A stretch of DNA of 64,000 nucleotides from Nymphaea colorata (Eukaryota; Streptophyta; Magnoliopsida; Nymphaeales; Nymphaeaceae), in contig NC_045145.1 in assembly GCF_008831285.2 (NCBI RefSeq), positions 9,978,802 through 10,042,801 of the forward strand, written 5' to 3'. Shown here piece by piece: positions 1 to 11,530 of the stretch. Every line of letters begins with the position of its first letter. The stretch's first letter is position 1. The notes beneath the pieces are model-generated. The model was not told the DNA's origin and ran no database searches. It worked only from the letters and a program-made list of their open reading frames with translations. Made by a program: the position numbers and the translations under genes.

Positions 1-988
1 AATGAACCCCTGCTTACACATTGTTAGCCTTGCCCTCTCCCTTTCAATTTCTTTCTTTCACTCGACCGCCCTATATCTTCACTTTATTTTGAACTTTAAC
101 CTAATCATACTTATTATTATTTTGTTTAACCATTAAGTGTTTCAGCCCATTTTTAACATGTATTCTTTTTTTTTTTTATTAAAAATTGTTCCTCTCAAAC
201 CGTTCTATTAAGCCACGTTTTAGAGCAAGTTAGCTAACTTCCTAATAACATCCTCAATTCAAGTGATTTTCATATTGATCACTCCTTATATCTTCTTAAT
301 ATTTTTTTTTCAATTTACTCATTAAGTTTGCAATAATTTTTAATTTATAAATCAAAGTACTCTTTTACCCTCAAGGTTTTCAATTATGGCCCAATGCCTA
401 CCTGGTTAAAAGGACATTTTTGCCCTTACTGTTTCATAAACTTTCCTTTATACCATTGATCAGCTTTTAAATTTTATTTGAAAAGTATAGCCTCTTAATC
501 ATATTTATGTATAATTAAGGGCTTTGATTTTCAAGTAATTTATTTTCATTTTTTATGTCAGCGAATAAATTTAAGTAGTAGACCTTAGGAGTGACTAATT
601 AAAATTCTAATTAAGCATGTTTATGAAAGTCAGGAATTACATTATTAGGTTGTTTGGCAAAGAGTAAACTAATTTTAATTTTTAAGCTCATATTTTAACT
701 TCTTGTAGTCAATCAACATTTAGATCATGATTGTATACTGAGGTGGCATCCTTAGTTTCCGGAGGATTTGTAACTTTGGAACTAGATAGCTGCTGTATAA
801 GGAGGAATTCTTCCATATAAGGCAGGAAGTCACAAACAGCTTGCTTAATTCTGTTTACTTTATGTAAGAAAATCCTAATATTTCCATACTCATATGGCTT
901 GTTTCATTATTAAACTACTAATTCATAATCATTGAGTCTTTAGATTCTACGTGCCTTGTTTGTCATGGATCTCATGTTTTATTTTTAG
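1..988. other. AT-rich spacer, no gene seen
   Basis: This stretch is AT-rich with long T and A runs. No open frame of useful length and no recognisable repeat was found on either strand. A small purine-rich patch near 790-830 lies just upstream of the candidate exon at 989. Confidence 0.5.
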
Positions 989-1081
989 TTGTTTGGTTCA
1001 AGGTGGAGGATGCTGTTTCACTGGAACTGTCTCAGCATAAGAAGCCAAGCTTGACTAAGATGGACATTCACTCACTTGCAG
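989..1081 (+). other. candidate single coding exon, unidentified
   Basis: A T-rich tract ending in AG (987-988) precedes 93 bp that stay open in only one frame, and a GT follows at 1082. The frame encodes about 30 residues including VEDAVSLELSQHKK and LTKMDIHSLAG, with the mixed charged and hydrophobic composition of real protein rather than the F/L/Y-rich look of translated AT spacer. No adjoining exon with compatible phase could be placed on either side, and the family is not recognised. It may be a gene relic, an exon of a gene reaching beyond the window, or chance. Confidence 0.22.
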
Positions 1082-4000
1082 GTTTTCCTCCCTTATTTTA
1101 ATTGGAGCTTCTAAATGGACTTCCTTGAATCATGAGAATGTGGTGATCTTTATATTAATTTCTAAGTGATTTTCGTTTTCATGTTTGAAAAGGAAGACAA
1201 AAAAAAAACCATCTTTACCTTCACCTAGATTCTTCTGAATCCAAGTCTGCCTCAATGGTATCCTGAGATATCATTAAACTTCAAGTTGTCGATTTCATGT
1301 CCTTGACACACTAATGTTTATGTGTCCTAGAACCGGCTTGTGATATGAACAACATGTCTTTCATACAAAAGCGGATCTTAGGTAGCCATGTATAAAAGTG
1401 AGACTTCAAATATCTAAATTCCACTGAAAAATTTTCATGCAACAATAACGTTGTCAATCAATTTAACATGCAAGTTTGTGGGTTGTCATAAGTATACATG
1501 CATTCATGTGCTTCTGTGGCATCAGCAATTTTCAATTTTATGGCAGGAGCACTGATTGCAATTTTTAATTCACAAACTTGTGTTTGGCAGTAAATTCATT
1601 ATGAAAAAATTGTTGTTAAGACTGGATTAGCTACAGTGTTTGCAGAGCTTGTCCACATAATTGCACATGCATACAGTTTCTTTTGTTTGTATTGTAAAAT
1701 CATTTTAATAAAATAGAAGCAAGACCACAAACAAGAAAATGGACTCGGCAAGGATAAGGTACGTATTAAAATCTGTATGTGGAAACAACATTGAAATGCA
1801 TTTCGTTTTTTGTCAGTATTTCATGAATTAATATTTTGTTCATTATATTGCTATTAGATGATGGCAATAGTTCTTATGATGATCCATCCTTACAATGCAG
1901 ATTCTAGACAACATAGTTGTCTAAGATGCCCTAGCTTCTTGTGCTTTTTTCCTTTGCTCATTATGACCAGCGATACTTGTAAACAATAGATCTCAATGAC
2001 TCTTTACAATCCAAACAAGATACTGAAAAATATTAAAAGTTGTCTTGTTTCTTTTTTCATGATTCACAACATATTAAAGGCTAGGAAAATGAAATGATTT
2101 GCAGCTTGTTAGAACTCGGTTCCATCTCCAAAAAGGTGATATTTAATTGCATGCTACTAGTATGAACCCAAGCTCGACCAATGTAGGTTAACGTATAGTT
2201 AATTTTTTTATTAGTTCTGTTTTGGAATGCTTGGCTTTCATTTTGCTTAATACAACTCATTACCTAGTAAAGCAGGTCAATACATGTATTTTGGTGCATT
2301 TCAACTCATAGTTTTCAATTTTGTTTTTTTCTCTTACTCGGTGCCTTTTTTGCCGAAATTGCATTCTCTTCTTTGGTGGACACAATCATATTCATTGTCA
2401 TCATCCATGTTAGGGACTTATCTTCCAATCAAATCATGTCAGGGATTTATTTTCTATAAATTTCTTTTGATTTCAGTTATTTTCTTATATTCCACCTTCT
2501 ATCTGTTATTCTTAGTTAAATGTGTGTTCATTTGGATTACTTGTTATGAAACTCCATTATTATGTGTTTTTCATCAACATAATTTAAATTACTTACCTTT
2601 TTTTCCACACATTCTTGGATTTAAGTTGTTTTCAAGAACTAAGTTTATCTGCACTCATGTCCTTGATCCTTCTTTCATAATAACTCTGCCATTGTTTTTA
2701 TTGTATTTATTTAAGTAGCTTATGAGGACATTGTGCTTAAACTTTTTATTGTATTTATTTATTGAATAGAGCAGGTGGTGCATTGATGAGTTTTTATGCA
2801 CCTCTATGGGGTGCAATTTTTTTCAATAGCTTTACATACTTCCTCAAGTAATCTGCATGCTGAACAATGCAACTCATGTAGGTTCATGATTCTGAAAATG
2901 CCGAACCTTAAATTCTTTTTGTTTGGAAGGAACTCCTCACTTGTCCCACTATATAATTTTTTTGGAGAATTTTGAAAGGCTTGTCAGCATAACCTATTTC
3001 ACTAACAATACATATGAGAAGAAAATGTGCACACCCCAAAAAAAATACCTGGTTACACAGTGGGCATGCATACTCAATGTGAAGAAAAGGCATAAGCATG
3101 TAAAAGCATGCTGTAGCTATACGAGTGAAGCACAACCAACTAGAATCACATGCCCACAATAAGGTCTGCATATACAAATACACAAATAATCGTGACTTCT
3201 CATTGAAGCACATGCCTGAGACGATGAAGAAAATACTCTCTTTATGTTTTTTAATATATTTTTTTCCTTAGGTTCAGACAAAGTAATCAAGTGCACCGGT
3301 GAACATTAATGAAAGGGACATGCATATATAACTTTTATCATGCTTTTGAAAAATATAAAAAGTTTATGCTACCATGTAATCGTTGCTTTATGTGTAACTG
3401 TCTAGACTAGAAAATAACGGCAAAATGAAACTATATATATATATGCCACTCAAAAAACAGTAACAGAGTCATGTGTAATCACCTATATATATGCCACTTA
3501 ATGCTCGGCCTCTTCTATTGAGGCACTATCACTTGATGCATGTAAGATCAATCTGGGCAACAAAATATGACAAAGAAGAAAAAAGGCTTAATTGAAGCAT
3601 GTTTAACTCGTGCGCTTGATGGTTTAGATCCATACAGGCATAATGACCTTGGGCAGTTGCACACACAACCCCACATATTTCATTTATTTTTATATTCGCA
3701 GGCTCCAACAGTTTGTTTGTTCATATCCTAGTGCCCTTTAATTATTTGTCTAATATAATGCCCCTTAATCATCTCATTGTATTTAAGATTTTTTTATTTT
3801 TTGTAATGAGTGCCGTGTGACCGTCACAAAAATCTCTAGCTCTGCCCCTGCCACCAAGGAGAGTGAGGTGCATGTGCCGTCCGGTACATGCAACACATAT
3901 ACGCCAAAAAAACAAAAAGGGTTGGGAGTTGGGATATTTTAGAAATTTTTTAAAAACTATGTGCTTTTTAGTCTTTTAATGTTTTTGGTCCCTAGAAAAA

Positions 4001-5229
4001 GAAAAATTTATTTATTAACGAGAGACATTTTCTTCATTAACCATACTGGCGCACGAAAATTTCGTGCACCAGTAGGACACACATAACCCGCTTCGGCCAC
4101 CAAGCCCCAAGGTAAAGGTAGACTGAGGATCTGAGTTTGGGCCTACGTCCCAAGAAAATATCTACGTGGTTAGGGATGGTTTGCTACATTGTGGACGATG
4201 AGGGTGGTGGGTCATGGCCAGTGGATATGCATCTTTGGCTGCACTAGCAGTCGCTCAGTATCCCACTGGAAATTAATCAGATGTACCGAGACTTTTCGTG
4301 TAGATGTAGGCAACTGTGACCCTACCATCCCTCGAATTGTTCACCAGAAAGGTCATAGAATTCCAGGTCGATCGGCCTGCCCGAGTGTCAAGTTGTTGGC
4401 AGTGCATCTCAAGTTGTAGCAGGTGACTGCTTGTATGTTGTGGCTGTGAATTATCGTTTGAAGGCATGTTGATGTCATTGTCTTGTATTGGTATGCTTTA
4501 TAATGTATTAGTTATTGGGGTTCAATCTTGTATGGATGGAATACCTGAAGGAATGTCGAGCTCTATATGGGTTTTTGGATAAAGCTGGGTAAACTTAGCA
4601 TTACTTAATATATATATATTGAGTGAATGGTGATCCTATCCATTCATAGTTATCCAACCATTTAACCAGGACCATCCATTTGATGCAGATGGATGATTGA
4701 AAGAAAAACATTGAGAAAAAACTAAGAAGTATTACTAGATGATGAAAATATCAATAACTTTTTTCTTCTTGTTTTTCTTTTAATTGTCCATCATACTAGA
4801 TCGGTAGATGGCTGACAATTCAATTTTCGTACATACATACACACACATATATATATATATAATGCTTTCATAACTTTTAACAATATAGATGGCAGCAAAA
4901 TCTATAAAATTAAATTATAAGAATAGAAAATACTTGAAAAGTTTCTTGTCTATATTGAATCTTCTGAGCTACAAATTGTAACATTTTGTATGCATTTACA
5001 CAATTGAATTTATAAGAAACAATACTCATAGTGCTGGAGAGCTGGAAGGTCCTAGAAGCAAGCATTCACGCCCCAATGTTGATCGTTGTTGGAGGAAATA
5101 ATAGAAGTTGCCCTGGTGTGCTCAACGAACGATTGTGAGGGGCACAAATGCATACATTTCTGTCAACCAGTCCCATTTAGTACTTGTTTCATCACTTCTC
5201 TCTTTCTTACGTACTTGTTCTCTCCTTCA

Positions 5230-5230
<1 letters not shown>
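1082..5230. other. AT-rich intergenic region
   Basis: Long AT-rich spacer with short A/T runs and small (AT)n stretches near 3432-3443, 4609-4619 and 4847-4860. The open frames present, such as one at 2284-2718, translate to F/L/I/Y-rich strings without domains and look like chance. The segment 4080-4480 is somewhat richer in G and C, but no coding match or repeat ends were recognised in it. Confidence 0.5.

Positions 5231-5288
<58 letters not shown>
5231..5288. repeat. compound microsatellite (CT)n(AT)n
   Basis: About 12 CT units (5231-5254) run directly into about 17 AT units (5255-5288). It is a simple compound repeat in spacer DNA. Confidence 0.95.
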
Positions 5289-5290
<2 letters not shown>

Positions 5291-6402
5291 CATTAAATGA
5301 TATTCTCCAATATTTGGTCCGCCATCGTATAAATACAACATTGAATTATGTCTTCAAAAATAGAATCATTTTTTTATCAACAATCTTCTACGTTCAGTAA
5401 ATTGTTGATGCCATTACATTCCTTTTTACACACCTGTAAATGTGTTCCAAAGGTTTTAATTTGTTAAATAAACCATGTCACTCACTTCTCTATTAAATTA
5501 TTTTGACATTCTTTGATAATTTGGTCGAATATTTGACATACAAAACACGATACCCTAGAAATGTGCTTTTTATGCATGCATTTTAGTATCTTCAGCTGCT
5601 TTTCATAAATATAATTATATAGATTGATGCAAAATATATGATAACATGAGAATAAATAGTGTTACGAATGGGTTTATATAAAGCAAAACTAATAGATAGC
5701 TAAAACAAACTAGATATGTATATGCAAATAAATAAATAAATTAGCTGACCACCTTTGTAGCCAGATGGTTGTTTTTTTATTTTATGATACGTATATATAT
5801 CAGATAGCTACCGTACCTTTATATACTAGAATGGATGGGAATTGTATGAGCCTCGATTTTTAGAAGATCAGATGGAAGATATTAAGTTAAAAAAATAAAA
5901 ACTCTATATTTTCAAGTGACGGAGATATTACCTCCAAAGAAATCAAGCGATCTCGATTAAGGAAACTGATTTGTTTCATCCTATGGGGAGTATTTCAGTC
6001 TATTCAAAATACAACTTACTTTCTATGTTTTTTAACTTAAGCTTCACAAACCGATCTCCTTAAATTCGACAGTTCATATGATTCCCATCTAAGGACTGGA
6101 ATCTACTAAACTTCATATGAAAATTGTTTGAGTTATTGATCTTAAAGAGATCCAATGATGAAAATTAAATTGAAAAAAAATGAAAATCTAGTCTTATTTT
6201 CAAGAGACTGAATTAACCATTAATTTAGGAAACAAATGAGTTTTCTTAGTTGAGACTTTTTGTCATCTCTAAAGATTATTTTAGTCTCTTGAAAATATAA
6301 TTAAGTTTTTTTATCTTCTTCTCCGCTGTGTAATCTTCTTGAAATCATTAGTGTGGATCATTTCCATGATGTCTTGTATATTAAGGGCTGGTAACTCCAT
6401 CT

Positions 6403-6406
<4 letters not shown>
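5289..6406. other. AT-rich intergenic region
   Basis: No gene or element ends were recognised. Between about 5860 and 6300 there are several loosely similar short phrases mentioning aagagattga/ttgaaaata-type words, but no clear repeat unit could be fixed by eye. Confidence 0.45.

Positions 6407-6446
<40 letters not shown>
6407..6446. repeat. (AT)20 microsatellite
   Basis: Uninterrupted AT dinucleotide run of about 40 bp, followed by a pyrimidine-rich tract (6450-6505). Confidence 0.95.
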
Positions 6447-6449
<3 letters not shown>

Positions 6450-7249
6450 TTCTCATACTTTTTCTCTCCCTCCCTCCCTCTCTTTTTCTTTTTTTCTTTT
6501 TAACAGCATTCTCTCTATGTTATGACTGGCGTAGGGTGGTGGCCAATCTCATTTTGTGTGTGTGCGCATATTTATTTTCTTGCAATCAATTAAAATGGTC
6601 ACAAACAATGACTCCTTGTGTAAAATGACAAATTGCTTTGCAAGTTTGATTGTACTGTTTAGTGATTTGAGCAGTCGTATCAAGGTCTGTGCTGCTTGGC
6701 CGCCAGATGCCAGGTTGCTGATTGCTCCAAGTACTCGATCTGGAAAACTGCGCTTTAATTGGCTGGCATATATTCAAAGTTCATTCAACTTCTTAGAATT
6801 TTTAAAATTTAAAAACCATTTTGAAGATTTGATTCGCCATTTTCTGCATGGGCTTTGCAGAAGAAACACCAACACTCATAGTTCCTATGATATTCTCCTA
6901 CCGGTTCCGGCTAGTCACTCGTTCAAATAGTTGCGTTACTAAATTGGATCCATTCCAATCAAACTGGAACGGTTTAGACCAAGATACCGTTCATCTAACG
7001 CACTCATTTAACGATGAAGTTATGCCAATAAAGGATTTTTTTTTGAAATTTTGCTTTTCAGCCGTTGACAATAAAAAGAGAAAGAATGATGCCACATCTT
7101 TCTAGGGAAAAGAAAGTTCTCTTTTGCGATTTATGTAATTGGGTTAATAATGGTGAGAAATAAGACTTGAACTGTTTTTTCTAGTTATTTTCATCATTAA
7201 TTATCTCTTATTAACTTTTTTAAGTGCAAAACGTCATCTCTCGTTCCCT
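6447..7249. other. spacer upstream of the RNA-binding protein gene
   Basis: Starts with a C/T-rich tract and then becomes mixed-composition sequence. Two overlapping open frames (6556-6930 and 6848-7105) show no recognisable domain. No promoter element can be assigned with confidence. Confidence 0.4.
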
Positions 7250-7269
7250 CCCCCCCCCCCCCCCCCCCC
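7250..7269. repeat. homopolymer C20 run
   Basis: Twenty consecutive C, followed at 7313-7334 by a (CT)n run. Both lie upstream of the RNA-binding protein gene. The exact length of such a run is prone to sequencing error. Confidence 0.85.
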
Positions 7270-7445
7270 ACTCTGATTCTTTTCCGTCTACAATACATCA
7301 CCATTCCCCACGTCTCTCTCTCTCTCTCTCTCTCTTCTCTCGTGGGCGTCATAATATTTCCATTCTTTTGAAGAAAAAATCGATTTTTTTTATCACAATC
7401 GGTGGAGATTGAAAGAAAAGGAATAAGAAAAGTAAATAAGAAAAG

Positions 7446-7494
7446 GTGGGGAAGGGGGAGGGAGGAGGCGGGAGGGGAGGGGGAGGTGTGGGGG
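7446..7494 (+). promoter_or_regulatory. G-rich tract with G-quadruplex potential upstream of the RNA-binding gene
   Basis: At least six runs of three or more G, separated by one to a few bases, lie on the coding strand just ahead of the inferred leader of the two-RRM gene. Four closely spaced G-runs are the usual requirement for an intramolecular quadruplex, so the tract qualifies by pattern. Its location suggests promoter or leader. Folding and function are inference. Confidence 0.4.
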
Positions 7495-7519
7495 ATGTAT
7501 TTTTTTTTTTTTTTTGTGA

Positions 7520-7886
7520 GAGGATGAAAGCACCCACCGTTTCATTCTGTTGTCTCCAGATCTTATTAATTCTCCAACTCTTATTGGCTTCCTTCTGATC
7601 CACGCAATCGGTTAGTTTATCTGATCTCAATTGCCATTGACAACTGGACCCCGTCTCTAATTCCTTCTTGGTTGATTTTTTTTTTTGTCTTCCTTACGCT
7701 GGGTTAGTGTGCAGGTTCTGATTCGGTTTCCTGGATGACAATCTAACATGGTGTTTGATTTCTGATCTGAAGGTGATTGGTGGGGACGCAAGGTCTATGG
7801 GAGGATCCAAAATTCCTTGATTGAATCGAAAGGAAGCCAATTCGGTTTCGATCTGTCCGATTCTGATTTGGGTTCTCTCCGCTGAG
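7520..7886 (+). other. inferred 5' leader exon(s) of the two-RRM gene
   Basis: This segment ends in GAG followed by a good donor, GTAAGATT, at 7887. The matching acceptor TGCAG ends at 8355, only three bases before the coding ATG at 8359. The transcription start is not visible, so the 5' boundary is approximate. Three minimal upstream reading frames lie here: ATG at 7737 (3 codons), 7748 (5 codons) and 7797 (7 codons), each closed quickly by a stop. A leader intron of about 470 bp fits many plant RNA-binding genes. Confidence 0.5.
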
Positions 7887-8358
7887 GTAAGATTTTGAGG
7901 CTGTGCCGTTGTTTTCTTTTTTATTTTTTCTTGTTGTTTTTTTATTTTATGAATTCTGTGTCAGGATCATAATCTGATGTAACAGAATGCTTCTCTTAGC
8001 CAATTATGCTCGCGTTGATAAGTTGATGGCCTTCTGATAACTTGATCTCTTGAATTGAGTGAGAATTGATTCTTTTAATATGAAGGAATGCAACCCGTCT
8101 TTTCTGATCCATCTGGTGAAACTTCTTTTAAAAAATTCCGGTAATGGGTTTGGCAGTCGCCAACGTTTATGTTGTACCTCGAACTTTGTTCGTCTTATAT
8201 TTTCTGAGTTCTCCCGAGTTAGATTTGTTGATGGCCAATGAAATTGTTCACATATTTGAACATCCATTCAATTGTTGATGTGGCCGTCCGTCAAATGGCC
8301 TATGTTTTGATTGACATTCTTCTTCTTTCTCGTCAATGTGATTGAGGAAATGCAGAAT

Positions 8359-10453
8359 ATGGAATCAGATCTAGGAAAACTATTCATTGGTGGGATATCA
8401 TGGGAGACGACAGAAGACCGTCTCAAGGAATACTTCATGTCTTATGGTGAAGTTGTGGAGGCCGTTATCATGAAAGATCGGACAACTGGTCGAGCTCGTG
8501 GATTCGGTTTTGTAGTATTTGCAGACCCAACTGTTGCGGAAAGGGTTGTCTTGGAAAAGCATATGATAGATGGCCGAGCGGTATGTCTCCTGAATTTGAC
8601 ATCCAATTCATGCCATGTGTACTTTTTCAGAATGCAATCTCTTATTTCACTTGAACCTGCTCGCATAAAGAACCATAAAATTCCTTGAACTTCTCTTTAA
8701 CCTGCTCACAGAAAGAACCCTACAGTTCCTCGAACTTCTCTGATTTCTTCTGCAGTTCGTTCACATGAGTTTTCTGTCTTCATTTCTTTTCATGTTTCGT
8801 GTTTGTAAGGGACTTTTATATAATACTCCAGGTAGAAGCAAAAAAGGCAGTTCCCAGAGATGACCAACATATCCTTAATCGAAATGTTGGTGGTATCCAT
8901 GGATCTCTGAGTCCTGCACGAACCAAGAAAGTGTTTGTAGGTGGTTTGGCTTCCACAGTTACAGAAAATGATTTCAAGATGTACTTTGATCAGTTTGGGA
9001 CAATAACAGATGTTGTTGTAATGTATGATCATAACACACAGAGACCTAGAGGATTTGGATTTATAACCTATGATTCAGAGGATGCTGTGGATCGGGTCTT
9101 GCTGAAAACATTCCATGAACTGAATGGTAAAATGGTGGAGGTTAAGCGGGCTGTACCAAAGGAATTGTCACCTGGACCAAGTAGGTCCCCTCTCAGGGGC
9201 TTTGGCTATGGTCTAAACAGAGTCAACAACTTCCTTAATGTCTATGCTCAGGGATACAATGGAAACTCACTTGGTGGATATCAAATGAGGATGGATGGAA
9301 GGTTGAGTCCGGTTCCTGTTTCACGAGCTGGATACTCTACCTTTGGCCCACCAAGCTATGGGCTTGGGGCAAACTTTGGGCCTTCTCTAAGTTCTGGCTT
9401 TGGTGGGAGCACTTTTGGTGGTAATTTAAACTATGGTAGAGGGTTGAATGCTTACTACAATGGGAACTCAAGTAGATACAGTAGTCCAATTGGGTATGGT
9501 GGAAGTAACAGAGCAGCTGGGACATTTTTCAATACACCTACTCGAAATGTTTGGGGCAATGGTGGCCTTAATTATACCACAAGCTCTGCTAGCTCTGTAG
9601 ATTATGCGATTTCTGGAAGTGATAGCTTTGGAAATAGTGGCTCAACATGGGGATCATCTCCCTCTGTTGGCATACATGGTGGAGGAAGCAGTGCTGGTTA
9701 TGCAAGTGGGATACTTGGTTATGAGAATTCAGAGAATAGTTATGGACTGGGAGGAAGTGGTTATGGCGGGGGTGGTGGAACTGGCATCTCTCAGGCTTCA
9801 CTTAGTGCAACTAATGGGGGATATGATGGATCTTACTTGGATCTTTATAGTAACAACTCTGTTTATGGTGATCCAACGTGGAGATCTGGAATTTCTGAAA
9901 CAGATGGGTCAGGCTCCTTTAGTTACGGACTTGGTGATTCAGCTAGAGATGTTACGGCAAAAGCTTCTGGGGGTTACATGGGAGGATATAATGTCACTGA
10001 CAGGCAACCAAATAGAGGTATGCTACTAACTGTTTAATAAATTTCTCCTGTTTGCAATCTTTTTTGACCGACATCTATGTAAGGATATTTTCCTGGATCC
10101 ATCTTCAAGGAAAGAGTTCAACTCAAGTCATGTAAAAACATGTGGTCTTTTCGCTCAAACTTGTTCCTAGGATTTAAAGGCCACCAAATAGGCAACTTGC
10201 TAGCTTTATTTTCCACATAAAAGATTTATCTTTAAGATAACTTCTTTTTTGTTTTATAGTTGTTGAGTAGCCATCATGTTATAAAGATTTCACACTCCTC
10301 AGATGTTCACGTATTTTAAGAAAAATTTCTCTTCCAAATTAAGCAATAGATTTTCTCACTAAAAGCTTTATGCTGAACTTTGGCCAGAATTTGTGACTTG
10401 ATAGCATCTTGTTTCTCTGTTTAATGCCATGATTTTTAGGAATTGCAGTGTGA
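8359..10453 (+). CDS. two-RRM hnRNP A/B-like RNA-binding protein (473 aa, 3 coding exons)
   Basis: Predicted coding exons are 8359-8580, 8832-10017 and 10440-10453, joined by GT-AG introns (phase 0, then phase 1), giving 473 residues. RRM1 (about residues 6-78) shows RNP2 LFIGGI (8-13) and RNP1 RGFGFVVF (47-54). RRM2 (about 106-180) shows RNP2 VFVGGL (108-113) and RNP1 RGFGFITY (147-154). The linker VEAKKAVPRDDQ spans the first splice junction and is typical of the plant group. The remaining ~280 residues are low-complexity Gly/Ser/Tyr/Asn, like hnRNP A/B and DAZAP1/Musashi-type proteins. Such proteins bind single-stranded RNA in nucleus and cytoplasm; the target here is unknown. The start at 8359 (MESDLGKLF) matches family starts; in-frame ATGs at 8311 and 8350 lie in or at the edge of the leader intron. 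The last exon adds only the final G-I-A-V residues and a stop. Retaining intron 2 would end the protein at 10035-10037. Confidence 0.93.
10036..10041 (+). promoter_or_regulatory. possible intronic poly(A) signal (AATAAA) overlapping the alternative stop
   Basis: If intron 2 of the two-RRM gene is not spliced, translation ends at TAA 10035-10037, and a canonical AATAAA overlaps that stop. Together they could make a composite terminal exon. Only the sequence pattern supports this. Confidence 0.3.
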
Positions 10454-11530
10454 TAGAACTCTTTCTTTTTTGTCAGATTTCAGTAGGTGATGAGAAGGAT
10501 TCAAGGCGATACTTTCTTCCAGTTTTTATTGTTATGCAGGTCTAATTCAGGTTTTCTATTTTTTTTCAAATTCATATTCAAAGAATATGACAAAGGATAT
10601 CCTTTACAAGGTTTGCAATTTGGGTGTAACTTTCTAGGTGGAGTTTAGGCTTTCTTATTGGATTTGATTGAGATGTAAAATTGGATTGCGGGATATATCC
10701 AGAGGGAGTGTTTCCATTTGTAGCACGCATCATTAGTGATGCACAAGATAGGGCAATTCTTTCTGATGTATTTTCTGGCTAAGATATGCCAGCTTCTGTT
10801 GTGTTTGTTTTCTGTTTTAATTTCAGATGTGCCAGAATTCTGTTTAGTTTACTAGAGTGGATCCTTCAGGGAAGGCAGTGGGATCCTAGAGGAACTTGAT
10901 ACTTATCAGTGGGAAAAATGTTCAGGAAGCTTCATTGTGAATCTTGGATGTAGTTACTTAAAAGAACATCTCTTATTTTAATAATAACCATTTTCAGGAT
11001 TTGACTTATTTCTCCCTTAATCTCCTCTGGAGATGCTGTACTCTTTCTCAATGGAGTTATTTTATGTTAACTGACCTGACTCACATAAATCAAGAATGCA
11101 GGTGGAAACAAAGAATATATCAAGGATGCAGGTTAGGTAGAATCCTCTTGAAGAGATGAAATTGGTTATACTGTCCAAATGACTGATGTTTTCCATGTTA
11201 AGTTCCGTTTTGAACATGCCTTTTTGTTGTGTCTCTATCATTGTAAGATGATTCATTGGACCTATCAAAGGTTTTTTCTAATTGATTTGCTAAGAATATT
11301 TCTGCAACTCATACAAGTAAAGATGAGAAAGGCTAATACAATAAAAAATGATGCACTAAGACTGAGCAGCAGACATTTGGATTTCTGAATATTTCTGCCT
11401 TTGTAGTCCACCAGCCATTTGGGACAGTGCACTTTTAATCTTAATGAATGCTGTATATGAGAAGTCAACATCATTGCATGCATAATACCATGTTAAAGTG
11501 CCATCTTGAATGTATTGTCTGTATATAAAG
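10454..11530 (+). other. 3' UTR and downstream flank of the two-RRM gene
   Basis: The region downstream of the stop at 10453 has no coding frame. T-rich stretches and an AATAAA at 11340-11345 could serve transcript 3' end formation, but the real end cannot be fixed from sequence. Confidence 0.35.

Noticed and set aside
2284-2718. 144-residue open frame on the plus strand
   Set aside because: It is rich in F, L, I and Y as expected from T-rich DNA, has no domain, signal or splice context, and reads like chance.
5086-5400. Open frames across the CT/AT microsatellite
   Set aside because: They exist only because the dinucleotide repeats lack stops (SLSLSL then IYIYIY).
7349-7630. Minus-strand frame with PPPPLPPPP repeats
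   Set aside because: It is the translated complement of the G-rich tract and has no domain.
8311-8358. Longer N-terminus of the RNA-binding protein from ATG 8311
   Set aside because: An acceptor AG at 8354-8355 and the family start MESDLGKLF at 8359 place the upstream ATG in the leader intron.
9337-9801. Minus-strand histidine/serine-rich frames opposite the RNA-binding gene
   Set aside because: They are shadows of the glycine-rich coding sequence on the other strand.
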